Below are positions 12,275 through 23,853 of a stretch of DNA of 64,000 nt, in pieces. Source of the stretch: Pontederia crassipes (Eukaryota > Streptophyta > Magnoliopsida > Commelinales > Pontederiaceae). The stretch spans positions 32,263,001 to 32,327,000 of the forward strand of contig CM060189.1 in assembly GCA_030549335.1 (NCBI GenBank). The letters are read 5' to 3'. The notes beneath the pieces are model-generated. The model saw nothing but the letters and a program-made list of their open reading frames with translations, made no database searches and was not told the DNA's origin. The position numbers were made by a program, and so were the translations under genes. Position 1 is the first letter of the stretch. Each line of letters starts with the position of its first letter.

Positions 12275-15200
12275 GTGCACACTGAGTACTCGAGTCCCAA
12301 TGTGCCACCACATCATGATCGTAAAGACACCATTGAGCGGTTCCTCAGATTGCAGCCCCCTCAGTTCAGCGGGAAGGGTGACTTTGAGAATGCAGAGGAA
12401 TGGATTGAGGAGATAGAACAGATATTCCTTGAGATGGATTGCGGCGAGGATCGCAAGATAATTTACGCCACCAGAAAACTGACGGCAGATGCCAGAGATT
12501 GGTGGAAGGCCACCAAGCTCACTACGTTCTCCGGCCAGGACAACATCACCTGGGGAGAATTCAAGAAGGCGTTCGAGAATCGCTACATACCAGCCTATGA
12601 AAGGGGCAGGAAGCAGAAGGAGTACCTGACACTCCAACAGGGTACTATGACTATAAAGCAGTACTTTTCCAAGTTTCTAAGCCTAGAGAAGTACTCCACC
12701 TTACAGCAGTCGGAACTTGATCGAGTGAAACGTTGGGTGGACGGCCTGAAACCCAACCTCAGAGAAAGGGTAAAGGGGGGTAACTGCCAGACCCTCCAAT
12801 TTGCTGAAGAATTTGCCATTTATCTAGAAGATGGTGATAAGACAGTCGACAAGCAACAAAGCCAAACACCGGCCAATCAGTATCAGAACAGATATGGAAA
12901 CAAAGGTAGAAGACAGGCTAGGCGAGATCCCCGCCGCAGAGATGATCGCAATCGGGGAAGACCATATCCAGCAAGGAATGAGCCTCAACCGCCTAGAGCA
13001 CCGTGCAACTACTGCAACAGAATGCATCCCGGTGAGTGCTACCGAAGAACTGGAGCGTGCCTGAACTGTGGTAAGATGGGACATTTCGCTAGAGACTGCA
13101 AAGAGCCAAGGCGTGCTGGACCTCCGCCGCAACGTAACGACGGACCACCTAGAATGGTGCAAGGTCGAGTATACAACATGAAGCCTGCAGACGAGCAAAG
13201 GGCGAATGACACCATCCAAGGTACGCTAAAAATTGATGGTGTTCATGCTAATATTCTCTTTGATTCTGGTGCTACACATTCGTTCATTTCGGAGCAATTC
13301 GCTCCGTTATTGAGCATAAAGCCACAAGTGACTAGTTTTCCACTCGACATCGGCACACCTCTGGGGTCCATTGTTACCCAGAAGTACATCCCCATGGTGC
13401 CGATCGAAGTGGAAGGCAAGAACTTCTCCGCAGACCTCATCATAATTCCGATTAGGGACTACGATGCGGTGTTGGGTATGGACTGGTTGTCATACCATGA
13501 CGCCTACCTACATTGTCGAGCAAAGAAGATACTGATCGGAACGCCAGGAGGACCTCAGACTGTTGTCAGAGGTACACCACTAGAGAGGGGCAAGATTCTA
13601 GTGTCAGCTTTAAAGGCACAAAAGATGCTGAAGAAAGGATGCCGGGGTTTCCTGGCAAGTGTGATCAAGACAGACAGAGTTGAAGTAGATCGAGATAGCA
13701 TTGCTGTGGTGAAGGAGTTTCCAGACGTCTTTCCAGATGACGTTTCAGGATTGCCACCACGACGGGAGATTGACTTCCGCATTGACTTGGTGCCGGGCAC
13801 GGCACCTATATCTAAGGCTCCTTATCGAATGGCTCCAGCGGAAATGCTAGAATTGAAGACCCAAATCCAGGAGTTGCTGGATAAGGGATTCATTCGACCG
13901 AGCGTTTCTCCATGGGGCGCTCCGGTATTGTTTGTGAAGAAGAAGGACGGGTCGATGAGGCTGTGCATAGACTATCGAATGTTGAACAAGGTCACGATCA
14001 AGAACAAGTATCCACTACCAAGAATCGACGACCTGTTCGACCAATTGTCTTCGGCAAAGGTATTCTCGAAGATTGATCTGAGAAGTGGCTATCATCAACT
14101 ACGAATCACTGATGATGATGTGCCGAAGACCGCTTTCAGAACAAGATACGGGCATTATGAGTTCTTAGTGATGCCATTTGGGCTGACCAATGCCCCCGCA
14201 GCCTTCATGGACTTGATGAATAGAGTATTCAGGCCGTACTTGGACAAGTTCGTAATCGTCTTCGTCGACGACATTCTTATATATTCGTCGAGCCCAGAAG
14301 AACACGAGGAACATCTAAGAGTTGTGCTACAAACCTTACGGGAGCACAAATTGTACGCCAAATTCTCGAAATGTGAGTTCTGGTTGAAAGAGATTATGTT
14401 CCTCGGGCATATTATCAGTGAAAATGGAATATCGGTAGATCCTGCAAAGGTGGAAGCAGTTGCCAACTGGGCACAACCGAAAAATGCGTCAGAGATTAGA
14501 AGCTTCCTTGGACTTGCTGGATATTACGGGAGATTCATTCAGGACTTTTCCAAAATTGCATCGCCATTAATAAATCTCACTAAAAAAGGCATCAAGTATG
14601 AATGGTCACAGAGATGTGAAGATAGTTTTCAAGAGTTAAAGAAGAGACTGACAACGGCACCCATTCTGACCATACCTTCAGGCCAAGGAGGTTATGTCAT
14701 ATATAGCGACGCATGCGGCACTGGTTTAGGATGCGTCTTGATGCAACACGAGAAGGTAATTGCATATGCATCAAGACAATTAAAGAAGCATGAAAAGAAT
14801 TATCCGACGCATGATCTCGAATTAGCAGCTGTGGTCTTCGCCCTCAAAATTTGGCGACACTATCTATATGGCGAAGAGTTCGAAATCTTCACAGACCACA
14901 AGAGCTTGAAATACATTTTCTCTCAAAAGGACTTGAATATGCGTCAGAGAAGGTGGATTGAGTTTCTAAAGGATTATGAGTTCGCTATCAGCTATCATCC
15001 AGGGAAGGCAAACTCAGTTGCTGACGCACTTAGTAGAAAATGGGGAGGATCACTCGCATGCCTGAGAGTGAGTCGTTGGAACATGATTGACTGCATTATC
15101 CAGGTCAGTCCAGTGACCAGCAGCGACGGTATACGAATTATGGCATACCTCGGCATGCAACCCGAGCTACTATTGAAGATAGGCAAAGCACAACCAAACG

Positions 15201-16597
15201 ATAACGAGTACAACCACCTACTCAAGTTGTGCGAAAAGATTCCCACAAATTTTACGGTCACAGGTGGAGTGATCAGATATAGGGGACGATTGTGGGTCCC
15301 TGAGTATGAAGCATTGAGAAGACAAGTGTTGGATGAGTGCCACAAGTCGGAGTTCGCCATTCATCCTGGAAGCACGAAGATGTTCAAAGACTTGCAACGG
15401 ACCTTCTGGTGGAATAATATGAAGAAGGATGTGGCTGAGTACGTTGCAAGATGTCTAGTATGCCAACAAGTGAAAGTGGAACATCAGAGACCTTACGGTG
15501 TACTACAAGAACTTGGAATCCCACAATGGAAATGGGAAAAGGTGACTATGGATTTCGTCATTAGGCTTCCAAGAACTCAACAAGGCCATGATGCGATATG
15601 GGTGGTGGTGGACCGGTTTAGCAAGGCAGCTCATTTCATCCCCATCAAATGGAAACAGTCTGTCGAAAGTCTGATGGACGTTTATATTAAGGAGGTTATC
15701 CGACTACATGGAGTGCCAGTCTCCATTGTGTCGGATAGAGATCCACGGTTTACAGCCAAATTTTGGCGGAGCATCCAAAGTGCTTTTGGAACAAAATTAA
15801 ATTTCAGTACTGCGTTCCATCCTCAGACAGACGGACAATCTGAACGAACGATTCAGACATTAGAAGACATGCTCCGTGCATGTGTGTTGGACTGGAGTGG
15901 CAGTTGGGACACGCATCTCCCACTGATCGAGTTCGCATACAATAACAGTTACCACTCCAGCATAGGCATGGCACCATTTGCAGCAATGTATGGAAGGCCT
16001 TGTCGCTCCCCCATCTGTTGGAGTGAGGTGGGAGGACGTCAATTCTTATCAGAGGAGTTAATGAAGCAAACCAAGGAAGATGCTGAAAAAGTTCGCCTTA
16101 TTAGAGAGAGATTGAAAACAGCATTCACAAGACAGAAAACATATGCTGACAAGAAGAGAAGAGAACAAATTTTTAAAGTGGGAGATCGAGTTATGTTAAA
16201 AGTTTCTCCAATGAAAGGGGTAATGAGATTCAGCAAGAAGGGTAAGTTGAGTCCAAGATATGTTGGCCCCTTCGAAGTACTTGCATTGATCGGAGATGCA
16301 GCTTGTAGGTTGGCGTTGCCTCCATCATATGGACACGTGCATAATGTCTTTCACGTGTCCATGTTGCGCAAGTACCAACATGATGATGCTAATGTGGTGA
16401 ATATGGAGGAACCAAATTTGAATGTAGATCTGACATATGCTGAGCAGCCTATAGAAATCTTGGAGTACCAAACTAAGCATATGAAGAATAAAATGGTACC
16501 CATGGTGAGGGTGGCTTGGACACATCATAGAGATGAAGATGCCACCTGGGAACTGGAAGAAGAAATGAGAAGAGATTTTCCAGAATTATTTAGGTGA
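12275..16597 (+). CDS. Gag-Pol polyprotein of the young gypsy element (start codon problem)
   Basis: A single open frame covers the retrotransposon gag domain (about residues 30-170, [17 protein letters not shown]), a CCHC knuckle [14 protein letters not shown] (about 262), aspartic protease FDSGATHSF (about 328), reverse transcriptase with FVDDILIY (about 662), RNase H (YSDACGTG, about 809), HHCC zinc finger and integrase (DRFSKAAHF about 1112, SDRDPRF about 1153), and a chromodomain-like end (about 1383-1437). No frameshift or internal stop occurs after 12230. The listed 5' end is a GTG: a likely authentic ATG at 12062 is in frame but followed by TAG (12077-12079) and TGA (12227-12229), and the first ATG after them is 12434, inside gag. 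This copy may therefore not make full Gag itself, although the enzymes look intact. Confidence 0.9.
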   Translation: MHTEYSSPNVPPHHDRKDTIERFLRLQPPQFSGKGDFENAEEWIEEIEQIFLEMDCGEDRKIIYATRKLTADARDWWKATKLTTFSGQDNITWGEFKKAFENRYIPAYERGRKQKEYLTLQQGTMTIKQYFSKFLSLEKYSTLQQSELDRVKRWVDGLKPNLRERVKGGNCQTLQFAEEFAIYLEDGDKTVDKQQSQTPANQYQNRYGNKGRRQARRDPRRRDDRNRGRPYPARNEPQPPRAPCNYCNRMHPGECYRRTGACLNCGKMGHFARDCKEPRRAGPPPQRNDGPPRMVQGRVYNMKPADEQRANDTIQGTLKIDGVHANILFDSGATHSFISEQFAPLLSIKPQVTSFPLDIGTPLGSIVTQKYIPMVPIEVEGKNFSADLIIIPIRDYDAVLGMDWLSYHDAYLHCRAKKILIGTPGGPQTVVRGTPLERGKILVSALKAQKMLKKGCRGFLASVIKTDRVEVDRDSIAVVKEFPDVFPDDVSGLPPRREIDFRIDLVPGTAPISKAPYRMAPAEMLELKTQIQELLDKGFIRPSVSPWGAPVLFVKKKDGSMRLCIDYRMLNKVTIKNKYPLPRIDDLFDQLSSAKVFSKIDLRSGYHQLRITDDDVPKTAFRTRYGHYEFLVMPFGLTNAPAAFMDLMNRVFRPYLDKFVIVFVDDILIYSSSPEEHEEHLRVVLQTLREHKLYAKFSKCEFWLKEIMFLGHIISENGISVDPAKVEAVANWAQPKNASEIRSFLGLAGYYGRFIQDFSKIASPLINLTKKGIKYEWSQRCEDSFQELKKRLTTAPILTIPSGQGGYVIYSDACGTGLGCVLMQHEKVIAYASRQLKKHEKNYPTHDLELAAVVFALKIWRHYLYGEEFEIFTDHKSLKYIFSQKDLNMRQRRWIEFLKDYEFAISYHPGKANSVADALSRKWGGSLACLRVSRWNMIDCIIQVSPVTSSDGIRIMAYLGMQPELLLKIGKAQPNDNEYNHLLKLCEKIPTNFTVTGGVIRYRGRLWVPEYEALRRQVLDECHKSEFAIHPGSTKMFKDLQRTFWWNNMKKDVAEYVARCLVCQQVKVEHQRPYGVLQELGIPQWKWEKVTMDFVIRLPRTQQGHDAIWVVVDRFSKAAHFIPIKWKQSVESLMDVYIKEVIRLHGVPVSIVSDRDPRFTAKFWRSIQSAFGTKLNFSTAFHPQTDGQSERTIQTLEDMLRACVLDWSGSWDTHLPLIEFAYNNSYHSSIGMAPFAAMYGRPCRSPICWSEVGGRQFLSEELMKQTKEDAEKVRLIRERLKTAFTRQKTYADKKRREQIFKVGDRVMLKVSPMKGVMRFSKKGKLSPRYVGPFEVLALIGDAACRLALPPSYGHVHNVFHVSMLRKYQHDDANVVNMEEPNLNVDLTYAEQPIEILEYQTKHMKNKMVPMVRVAWTHHRDEDATWELEEEMRRDFPELFR

Positions 16598-16643
16598 GAT
16601 AATATAACTTCTTTTATTCAAATTCGAGGACGAATTTATTTTT

Positions 16644-16650
16644 AAGGAGG
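16644..16650 (+). other. Polypurine tract
   Basis: AAGGAGG lies 6 bases before the 3' LTR start, the expected site for plus-strand DNA priming. Confidence 0.7.
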
Positions 16651-16656
16651 TTATGA

Positions 16657-19148
16657 TGTAACGACCCAGATTTGTTTAGGTTTAATCAATAGATATTTTA
16701 TTATTTTATTTTGAAGAAATATTGTTATTACTATATTTAATAATTCCGAAAATAAAAATAAAATAATTGAGAGGAGTTTGATTTGGGATGGGATTATTCA
16801 ATTAATTTCGTAATTTATCTAATTAAATATTAGAATAAAATAGGGAGTGGTTAAAAGGATAAATTAGAGGATTTAATTTGATTGAGATTAGATAATATGG
16901 TTAGAGAATAATTAAAAATCTATAAACACTATAAATAAGAGCAGGGGGGTACGAACGACTCCATCTGCGTGATTTTCGGCTTCGTCTTCGGCGACCTCAG
17001 AGGACAAGGCTCGCAGGTACGTAGAGGGGATCCGTAGGTTTATTAGATTATGTTAATTTTTGTAAAGCCTATTCAGATCGACTTTGTCAAAAAAAAATAT
17101 ATAATGTTACGGCCGAAGAGTTAGATTTCGGCCGTAATGAAATAGAAAAGGTAGAGAGAAGATGTCGGCCGTAATAGATGTCGGCGTCGACCGCAACAAG
17201 TGATTTTTACGGTCGAGAATGAGCGTTTACGCCCGTAAAAGAAAAAAAAAATATAGTGTTACGGCCGAAGAGTTAGGTTTCGGCCGTAATAAAATAATAG
17301 AGAGAGAGGAGAGTAGGGTTTTTACGGCCGAAGAGTTAGGGTTTTCGGCCGTAATGGAATTAAAAAGAAAAAAAAAATTGGAGAGGAGGTTTTATGGCCG
17401 AGAAAAAAAAAATAATGTTACGGCCGAAGAGTTAGGTTTCGGCCGTAATGAAATAATAGAGAGAGAGGAGAGTAGAGTTTTTTACGGCCGAAGAGGTTTT
17501 CGGCCGTAATGGAATTAAAAGAAAAAAAAATTGGAGAGGAGGTTTTACGGCCGAGAAGTTGGGAGAGAGAGAAAAGGAAGAGAGAGAAAAGGGGAGATAG
17601 ATTGGCCGTAAAGAAAAAAAAAATGTGTTACGGCCGAAGAACAGAGTTTTACGGCCGTAACGGATAGGCCGTAACGAAAAGGGAGTAAAAGTTGAAAGTC
17701 GTAATAGAATAGGGTGTAAAAGTTTATGGCAGTAATGAAATAGGGGGTAAAAATTTGGAGAGAGAATTTACGACCGTAAAGATCAGAGAAGATTGAGAGA
17801 GAAAGAAAAATAATGTTACGGCCGTAATGAACAGAGAATACCACCGAGAGTTATTATTTATTTTTGAGTAAATTTTAATTACTGAGTATTATCGTTATTA
17901 TTAATTAATTTGATGTATCAATGATATTGTTGGTGATTGATTTGTTTATACTATGATGAACTTTGATTTTGATTGTATTGTTGACCTACTTAGCTTGGAG
18001 TTCAGAATTTATCTCATTGATAATTTATTTAAAGATAGACATTTTAGGTAAACAAGATAAAAGCCGAAAGCTACTGGGCCCATGTTCACTGATTGCCACT
18101 AAGCCGGGACCAATTGAATTGAATTAAATTGAATGGGGCAGATAGTGTAAAAACTATGGCTGTCCTGTGTATGGTCACTCGTCCCCCACCATACACGAAC
18201 CCATTGAATCGTATTGGGCTTGCCGTGGCACTGATCCCCCACTGGCCTGCATGAAAGTGGCATGGTGTCCCTTAATTGACCGAGCGCTCCCATTGAATTG
18301 GATAACTCCGAACATTGTAAATTGAATTGAATTAAATTAAAATCGAATCGAATTGAGTTGGATTGAAATCGAATTGAATAGATCATGGTCATTTGGATAT
18401 TGGCGTTGACTGGCATTGCCTCCGCCCATTGAATCGAATTGAATTGTAATTGACCAATGACCATTGATATTGAATTGAAAATTGTTGAATTGAATAGTGT
18501 CATAGTGATCAGACATTTAATTGCTAAATCAATATTGATTGATCATCTGATCTTTTTATGATCCTTCCTATTGATTTATGATTTTATTGTCCTATTGTTA
18601 TATTGAATCATCGATCCAATTGATTAGGCAATTATTAATTGCCATTTCTATTGATTGGTCTTTTGACCATAACTTGATATAGTTGCTCATGTTGATAAAT
18701 CGTTATATTGTAAATTGATTATTGTATTGATTGCTCAATTGACTCATCATTGATTATATCTTATTTTTTTATTGAGCATATTGATTGTTTAGTAGACCCT
18801 ACGTACTGAGTATTTTTATACTCATGGATATTTCCCTGTACCTGGATCCGTGCAGGTGAAAGTACTTTGATAGAGGATGATCCTGCAGGTGGCTATGCTC
18901 GGTGATAGACAGATGTTGCACATGTTCTAGATTGAGTTGTCTAGTTTTTATCATTTCCGCATTTATTAGAATTGTGAACTTATTAATATTTTAATTATTT
19001 TGAATATAATGGATTATTAACTGTTATTATTGAAAAAGTCTTCTGCATTTATTGTTTATATTCCGCAAAAATGTTTTATAGAAAATTGAGTAGCGCCTTT
19101 GGGACGACTCTGAGCACGTGAAAGTCACGTGGATCTCGGGGCGTTACA
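16657..19148 (+). repeat. 3' LTR of the young gypsy element (2492 bp)
   Basis: Starts TGTAACGACC and ends CTCGGGGCGTTACA. It is nearly identical to the 5' LTR; length differences come from A-runs, one missing 39-bp unit and a shorter CGGCCGTAAC repeat. The donor-like site reads GCAG/GTACGT here, a better splice consensus than the 5' copy. Antisense ORFs of 134 and 99 codons recur in the LTRs only because the DNA is repeated. Confidence 0.93.
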
Positions 19149-20301
19149 CTTTTATTATTCATTACTTAATCCTTAGTATTTTCAAAAGAAAGAGAAAGAG
19201 AATTTATAATAAAATTTACTCTAACAAGTATCCATCTCTTAGATATTTATTCTTTCACTTATTATTTGATCTTACTACTTTGGACATGAGAGAAGAAGAA
19301 ATTTCACGGATGAATTCTCCTTTTCTTAACTATCTATTACTTGACCATTTATTTTTTTTCATTTATTACTCAATATTATGCACATAAGACAAAAAAAAAG
19401 AATGCAATAAAGAAATTGTAATGCCTCTTTTAGCCAAATCCTCATTATCTCCCCTATATAAAGATCCCAAATTTCCTTGTTAACATCTTTTGTCTAATTT
19501 CTCACTTGACGGCTAAGGCTAGAGAAAAGAGAATAAGAGAAACAAGGAGGAAGGAAGAGAAGAAGGAGATAAGAGAAAGGTATGTAAAAGAAGTCTAAAC
19601 CCCTATCTCCTCTCTCAATGTATTTCAATGATTTTTCATGATTGGATTGAGAACATGAGAATATCATGTCCTTATATTGAATTGTGATGAGGGCTTTGCT
19701 GTGAAATCATTAGATTTATGTTAGGAACTATAAGTAGATCTATTATTAGGGTTCATATGTTCTTCATATCGTTCATGAATTGGAGGTTGAATCCTAAATC
19801 ACGGATTTGAATGCTTTAATATATTTTCTAAAGTTATTTTGACCCTATAATGTTTGAAAAATATGCCTGAAATGATTCATAAGGTTGTATATTATTTTAT
19901 TCAAATTTTAAATAAAAAATTGTGTAAAAATCGAGTTGGACGTAGATTTTCAGGACGCTTCATGATCGTGATGACCTTCGTCACGTCCGTGAGCGCAAGG
20001 CTGAAAAATCGTGATAATTTAGACGTGATTTATGAAAATATTAACATTTATTTGCAGCTAACTAAAAATAATTTTTTTTATGCCATAGGTTTGGTCTTTT
20101 GAAAATAGTTTAAGCCTAATGCAAATAATAACATTTTCCTTTGTTCATCGATCCTTATTTTCTAAAATATTGGTTGTGCTCTTGTGGTTGACTATGTGCT
20201 AAAGATTATATTTTAAATTTGCTGTGACTTTTTGTTTGCTTGGAGGCATATCGACTTTTAGAGCCATATTATTCTGTCCCCTATTATTCTGAGTCGTTGC
20301 A

Positions 20302-22360
20302 TTTTTCAGTAGGCACATGACTTGCATCGCATTGCTAATGTTGTCATTTGAGCTACATATTTAAGTCAATATCTAAACATGTTCCCCATATTATTACACA
20401 CAATATATATTTCACATCAAATATCTCAAAATGTAAGTCTATTCAAACATTAGTAATTATTATATAGCAATATGATCCCACTTCAATTGAAGATAATGAA
20501 AGAATTCATACATTTGATCAACTCGTTGATGAAGAAATTTATTATAACATATAGTAGTTTTAAAGTTAGGAAAGAAAAATCACGTCCATGAAATATGTAT
20601 ATTACTTGGTGGGAATATTGGTCATATAAAAAAGCATTACTTTTGTTGTATTTATGTTATGTTGTGCAATCAAAACACATTGAACAAAGTAATTTAGCTG
20701 GTAGTTGTGATTAAAAAATCTTGCTAAGATACTAACCATTCATGAACCAATGCAGTACCAGACATTAATATGTAATCTCCATATTGCATGTACAAATTAA
20801 AGAAAATTGGTATGAAACACTTGTGAGCAAAAAAATGAATTCTACTGTCCATTGACTTTCACAACAAATATCAATACATATAATGACCCAATGTCCTTTC
20901 ATTTAGAGCGAACAAGTTGTGATAAGTACTTTCTACATGTTACCTGAATAAATCATAATATGACATAAATAAATATTATATGTAAAAATTATCACTTAAA
21001 CATGGACACAATGATATTCATTATGCAATTAAATAGAATAAACATGATCTAACATAAATTTACAATATAGACAGAATTGCAAGTCGTGAAAGTTTACCTG
21101 AAATACATCACAAGAAAGGTGGATATTTGGATCTCCATAAGATCATGGGCATTTTTCTAATTTTAAAAGAAATACAAGCTTCTGCACTCCTTTGTTTGAA
21201 ACTTGTGATGATCATAATACATGCACACAAAATATGAAATGGATAAGTCGTAAAGTAACTTTTTAATCTTGTTTAATGTTGATGGACATCTTTATATAGT
21301 TGTTGATCTTGTTATTGCACAAATTCTAAGCTAACTATGATTTAAGAACAAGGTTGTCCAAGTTTTTGTTAAATAGTAAGTTTAGGAGGTTAGTTCACAA
21401 GTTATCATCTGAGATTTCAATGCATGATCCGGAAAGATCTTAAGGTTCAAATTTCTCTTGGATCATTCTTAGTTCACATGTTATCATTTGAGATTTCACA
21501 TGCATGATCCGGGAAGATCATAAGGTTCAAATAAAGGAGTGAAAAATTCTCTTGGATCATCCGTCATGAATTTATTGATGACTTGGAGGTTGCAAATGAG
21601 AGGTCTAAATGAAAGTGTGACTCAATAAGAAACTCTAGAAATAGTGTTATTTTAAAGACATGAAAATATCATCCATAAGGATTAATATGCAATCCATGCG
21701 TGCATTAAATAAGGAAAAGGATGAATCTGTAAGTATTATTAAGTTCTCAAAGGATTATCCTTGTATTATAGGCTTCGTTTTCAAATGTGGGTGAAATGAT
21801 AATAATGGAACTTACAATTTATATTAAAGAAAGCATAACCAACAACAACCAATCACTAATTCAGCGGAACATTAGTATAAGTAATTGATAGGATCTACGG
21901 AAACATTCTTATATATATGATCAAGATAAATTATGCTTTCTCGTGTCGATGCATACAAGCTGAGACATGGGGTCCTATGTTCCTATGTTCTTTGATAGAA
22001 CCAAATTCGACGTCCGCAGCATACCAAGCTGAGACATGTCGTCTTCTTAAGTTGATAATTTGGTATGAAGTTCTTCACTTTAACTTGGTTGGGCAAGAGC
22101 TCAGGTCGGCTTTCCAGATCATGCATCCTCAACTTCATTCGTTTGAGAATGATGGACTCGGTTTGAGTTTGGAAACATAGAACCGACTAATCTAGAAACA
22201 TAGAACTTTTGGAAAATTTACGAAATTAAAGTTATTCTAAGTTTTTTTTTCAAAATATTTAAAGAAATGGAGTTTGACTAATCTAGGATCTTTAAACCTA
22301 TACTAGGCATAGCAGGAGCACAGATATCTAACTAGTTTGGACTTTTAATATTACATAATG

Positions 22361-22391
<31 letters not shown>

Positions 22392-23853
22392 TATTTTTGT
22401 TGTTGTTGTTGGGAAAATGGCCTTCTCCACAGGCTTGACGGCGGTGAATACGACGGCCTTATTAAATTGATAGGACGAGTAGTGTTATTGTAGTGCTAAA
22501 AAAATTTCTTAAATGATTAAGTTGATAGGAAGAGTAGTGTTATTATATTTGTAAATCTTACACTTCATTGCTGAGATTGTGATGTTATGAAAAGAGGGAA
22601 AGAGGAATTGCACGAAATACAGAAGAACGTGAAGAAAAAAAAATGACGGTGGCTCTTTGTTATGGAATAATAACGATTATAAGGATGGGTCTCTGTCTAA
22701 ACTCCTAGGGAGTTTATATAGGCACTCCCTTTGACAAAGAATAGGAATTACATACGGACTGGAACTCTAAATAAATCTCTTTGACCCTCACAGGCTCGCT
22801 GACCGGACAATGAGACCCCCGCAAGAGAATTCTGTTGAAACACCTAATTATGTAGGGGACCAACTTGATTCAGATTCAAGTCATTATTAACATATGATTT
22901 AATGCAACTCACCATCTGGACAACGAAGGGGAAACAAATTAATCCTAGCTTCGACCATGTTACATTAGATATATATGCTAATAAATAAATGGCAACTATC
23001 ATTATATTTATAATGCATCAAGCCTTTGTGAGGAGAATAGCCTTCGAGGATTATTTGAACCCACTGTCTGAGTGAGTTTACGAATGAGTTCTTCAAATTT
23101 GGAACCACCCATCTTCTAATATACAACTTTGTTTCCTCTGTTCTTCATGTGCAATGTCGCAGTGGTTCTGTTCTGTTCAATCTGTACCTGGTAACCTACT
23201 TGGAAGACCTAGTTGGCAACCCTTACTGAAGCTTTTGCCAAATTTCAGAAAGACGATCATGAATTGAAATAATGGATGAGTCCCTGTGTGCCGAGTATTG
23301 TGTCTGATGTGCTTTGTGGCATGCATGCTATTATGATTGGGTTGACGCTGAGAAAAAGCTGGAAGCGTGCAATCACTGTTCCTTGGTCATTGCTGTGATC
23401 GCTCTTGATCCCCACCATAATAACTAGGAAGATATGTTCTTGATGCAATTTATTTTACTCGTCCAAAAGATAGAACCGATCAGAAATCTATGTAAACCCA
23501 ATCTTTGTTTGGTTCTTTCTGGTAGATCGATGTATAAATTCTCTGTTCTTTCTGGTATGAATCTGGCGATGACCCATATGAATCTAACCGGCTCTCAAGT
23601 TCTCACACTAAAAATGACCTTGTAATCCAACACAGTAAACAAAAAAAAAAAAAAACAGAAGTATGAATCCGCCATTAGATAGATATGTACACGTTCAGAT
23701 TGCGAAGATGAAGAAGTTGGCATGCAAAAGCTGGAAGTTAAATTAATCTGACTCTGAAAAAGACTTGTACTAGCACGCAAAGGGAGACAGCGAGTACACG
23801 ACAGACAGGACGAGGTATCCAGCAGCCACAGCGGGCGTGCGCCGTGTGCACTC
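20302..23853 (+). other. Intergenic DNA without recognisable genes
   Basis: AT-rich. It contains a 79/94-bp partial tandem duplication (21390-21562), a (TAA)n microsatellite at 22371-22391 and a short (TTG)n run at 22397-22410. The last part (about 23640-23853) is the likely 3' untranslated region of the PXC1-like gene on the minus strand. Confidence 0.5.
21390..21562 (+). repeat. Partial tandem duplication
   Basis: Two copies beginning TTAGTTCACA and containing TGCATGATCCGG and TTCTCTTGGATCAT. The first spans 21390-21468 and the second 21469-21562. The second copy has about 15 extra bases before its shared end. Confidence 0.75.

Larger units (their letters stand above)
9304..19153 (+). mobile_element. 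Young Tekay/Del-like Ty3-gypsy retrotransposon with CTTTT target duplication
   Basis: The element proper spans 9309-19148, flanked by CTTTT at 9304-9308 and 19149-19153. Order: LTR, Met-tRNA primer site, gag-protease-RT-RNase H-integrase-chromodomain in one frame, polypurine tract, LTR. The domain order, the chromodomain-like C-terminus and the long LTRs point to the Tekay/Del chromovirus lineage. By eye the LTRs differ by roughly a dozen substitutions plus a few repeat-length changes, so the insertion is recent. Confidence 0.93.
9236..20301 (+). mobile_element. Candidate solo LTR interrupted by the young gypsy element
   Basis: TGTAACACCTCGGG begins at 9236; removing the gypsy insert joins it to 19154-20301, which ends GAGTCGTTGCA. 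The ends are TG...CA with an imperfect inverted repeat (TGTAAC..CTC against TGCAAC..CTC). The joined unit is about 1.2 kb. It has a TATATAAAG box at 19455-19463 and an AG/GTATGT splice-donor-like site about 120 bases later, the same architecture as the gypsy LTR. No primer-binding site follows the right end, and no matching 5-bp duplication was found, so the ends could be wrong. Confidence 0.4.

Noticed and set aside
17219-17509. 96-codon ORF with repeated TAEELGFG peptide as a repeat protein
   Set aside because: It translates the CGGCCGAAGAG repeats of the 3' LTR; the 5' LTR copy differs in frame and length.
22680-22860. Possible LTR piece with a TATATAGG motif
   Set aside because: No paired repeat, TG...CA ends or primer site could be found.
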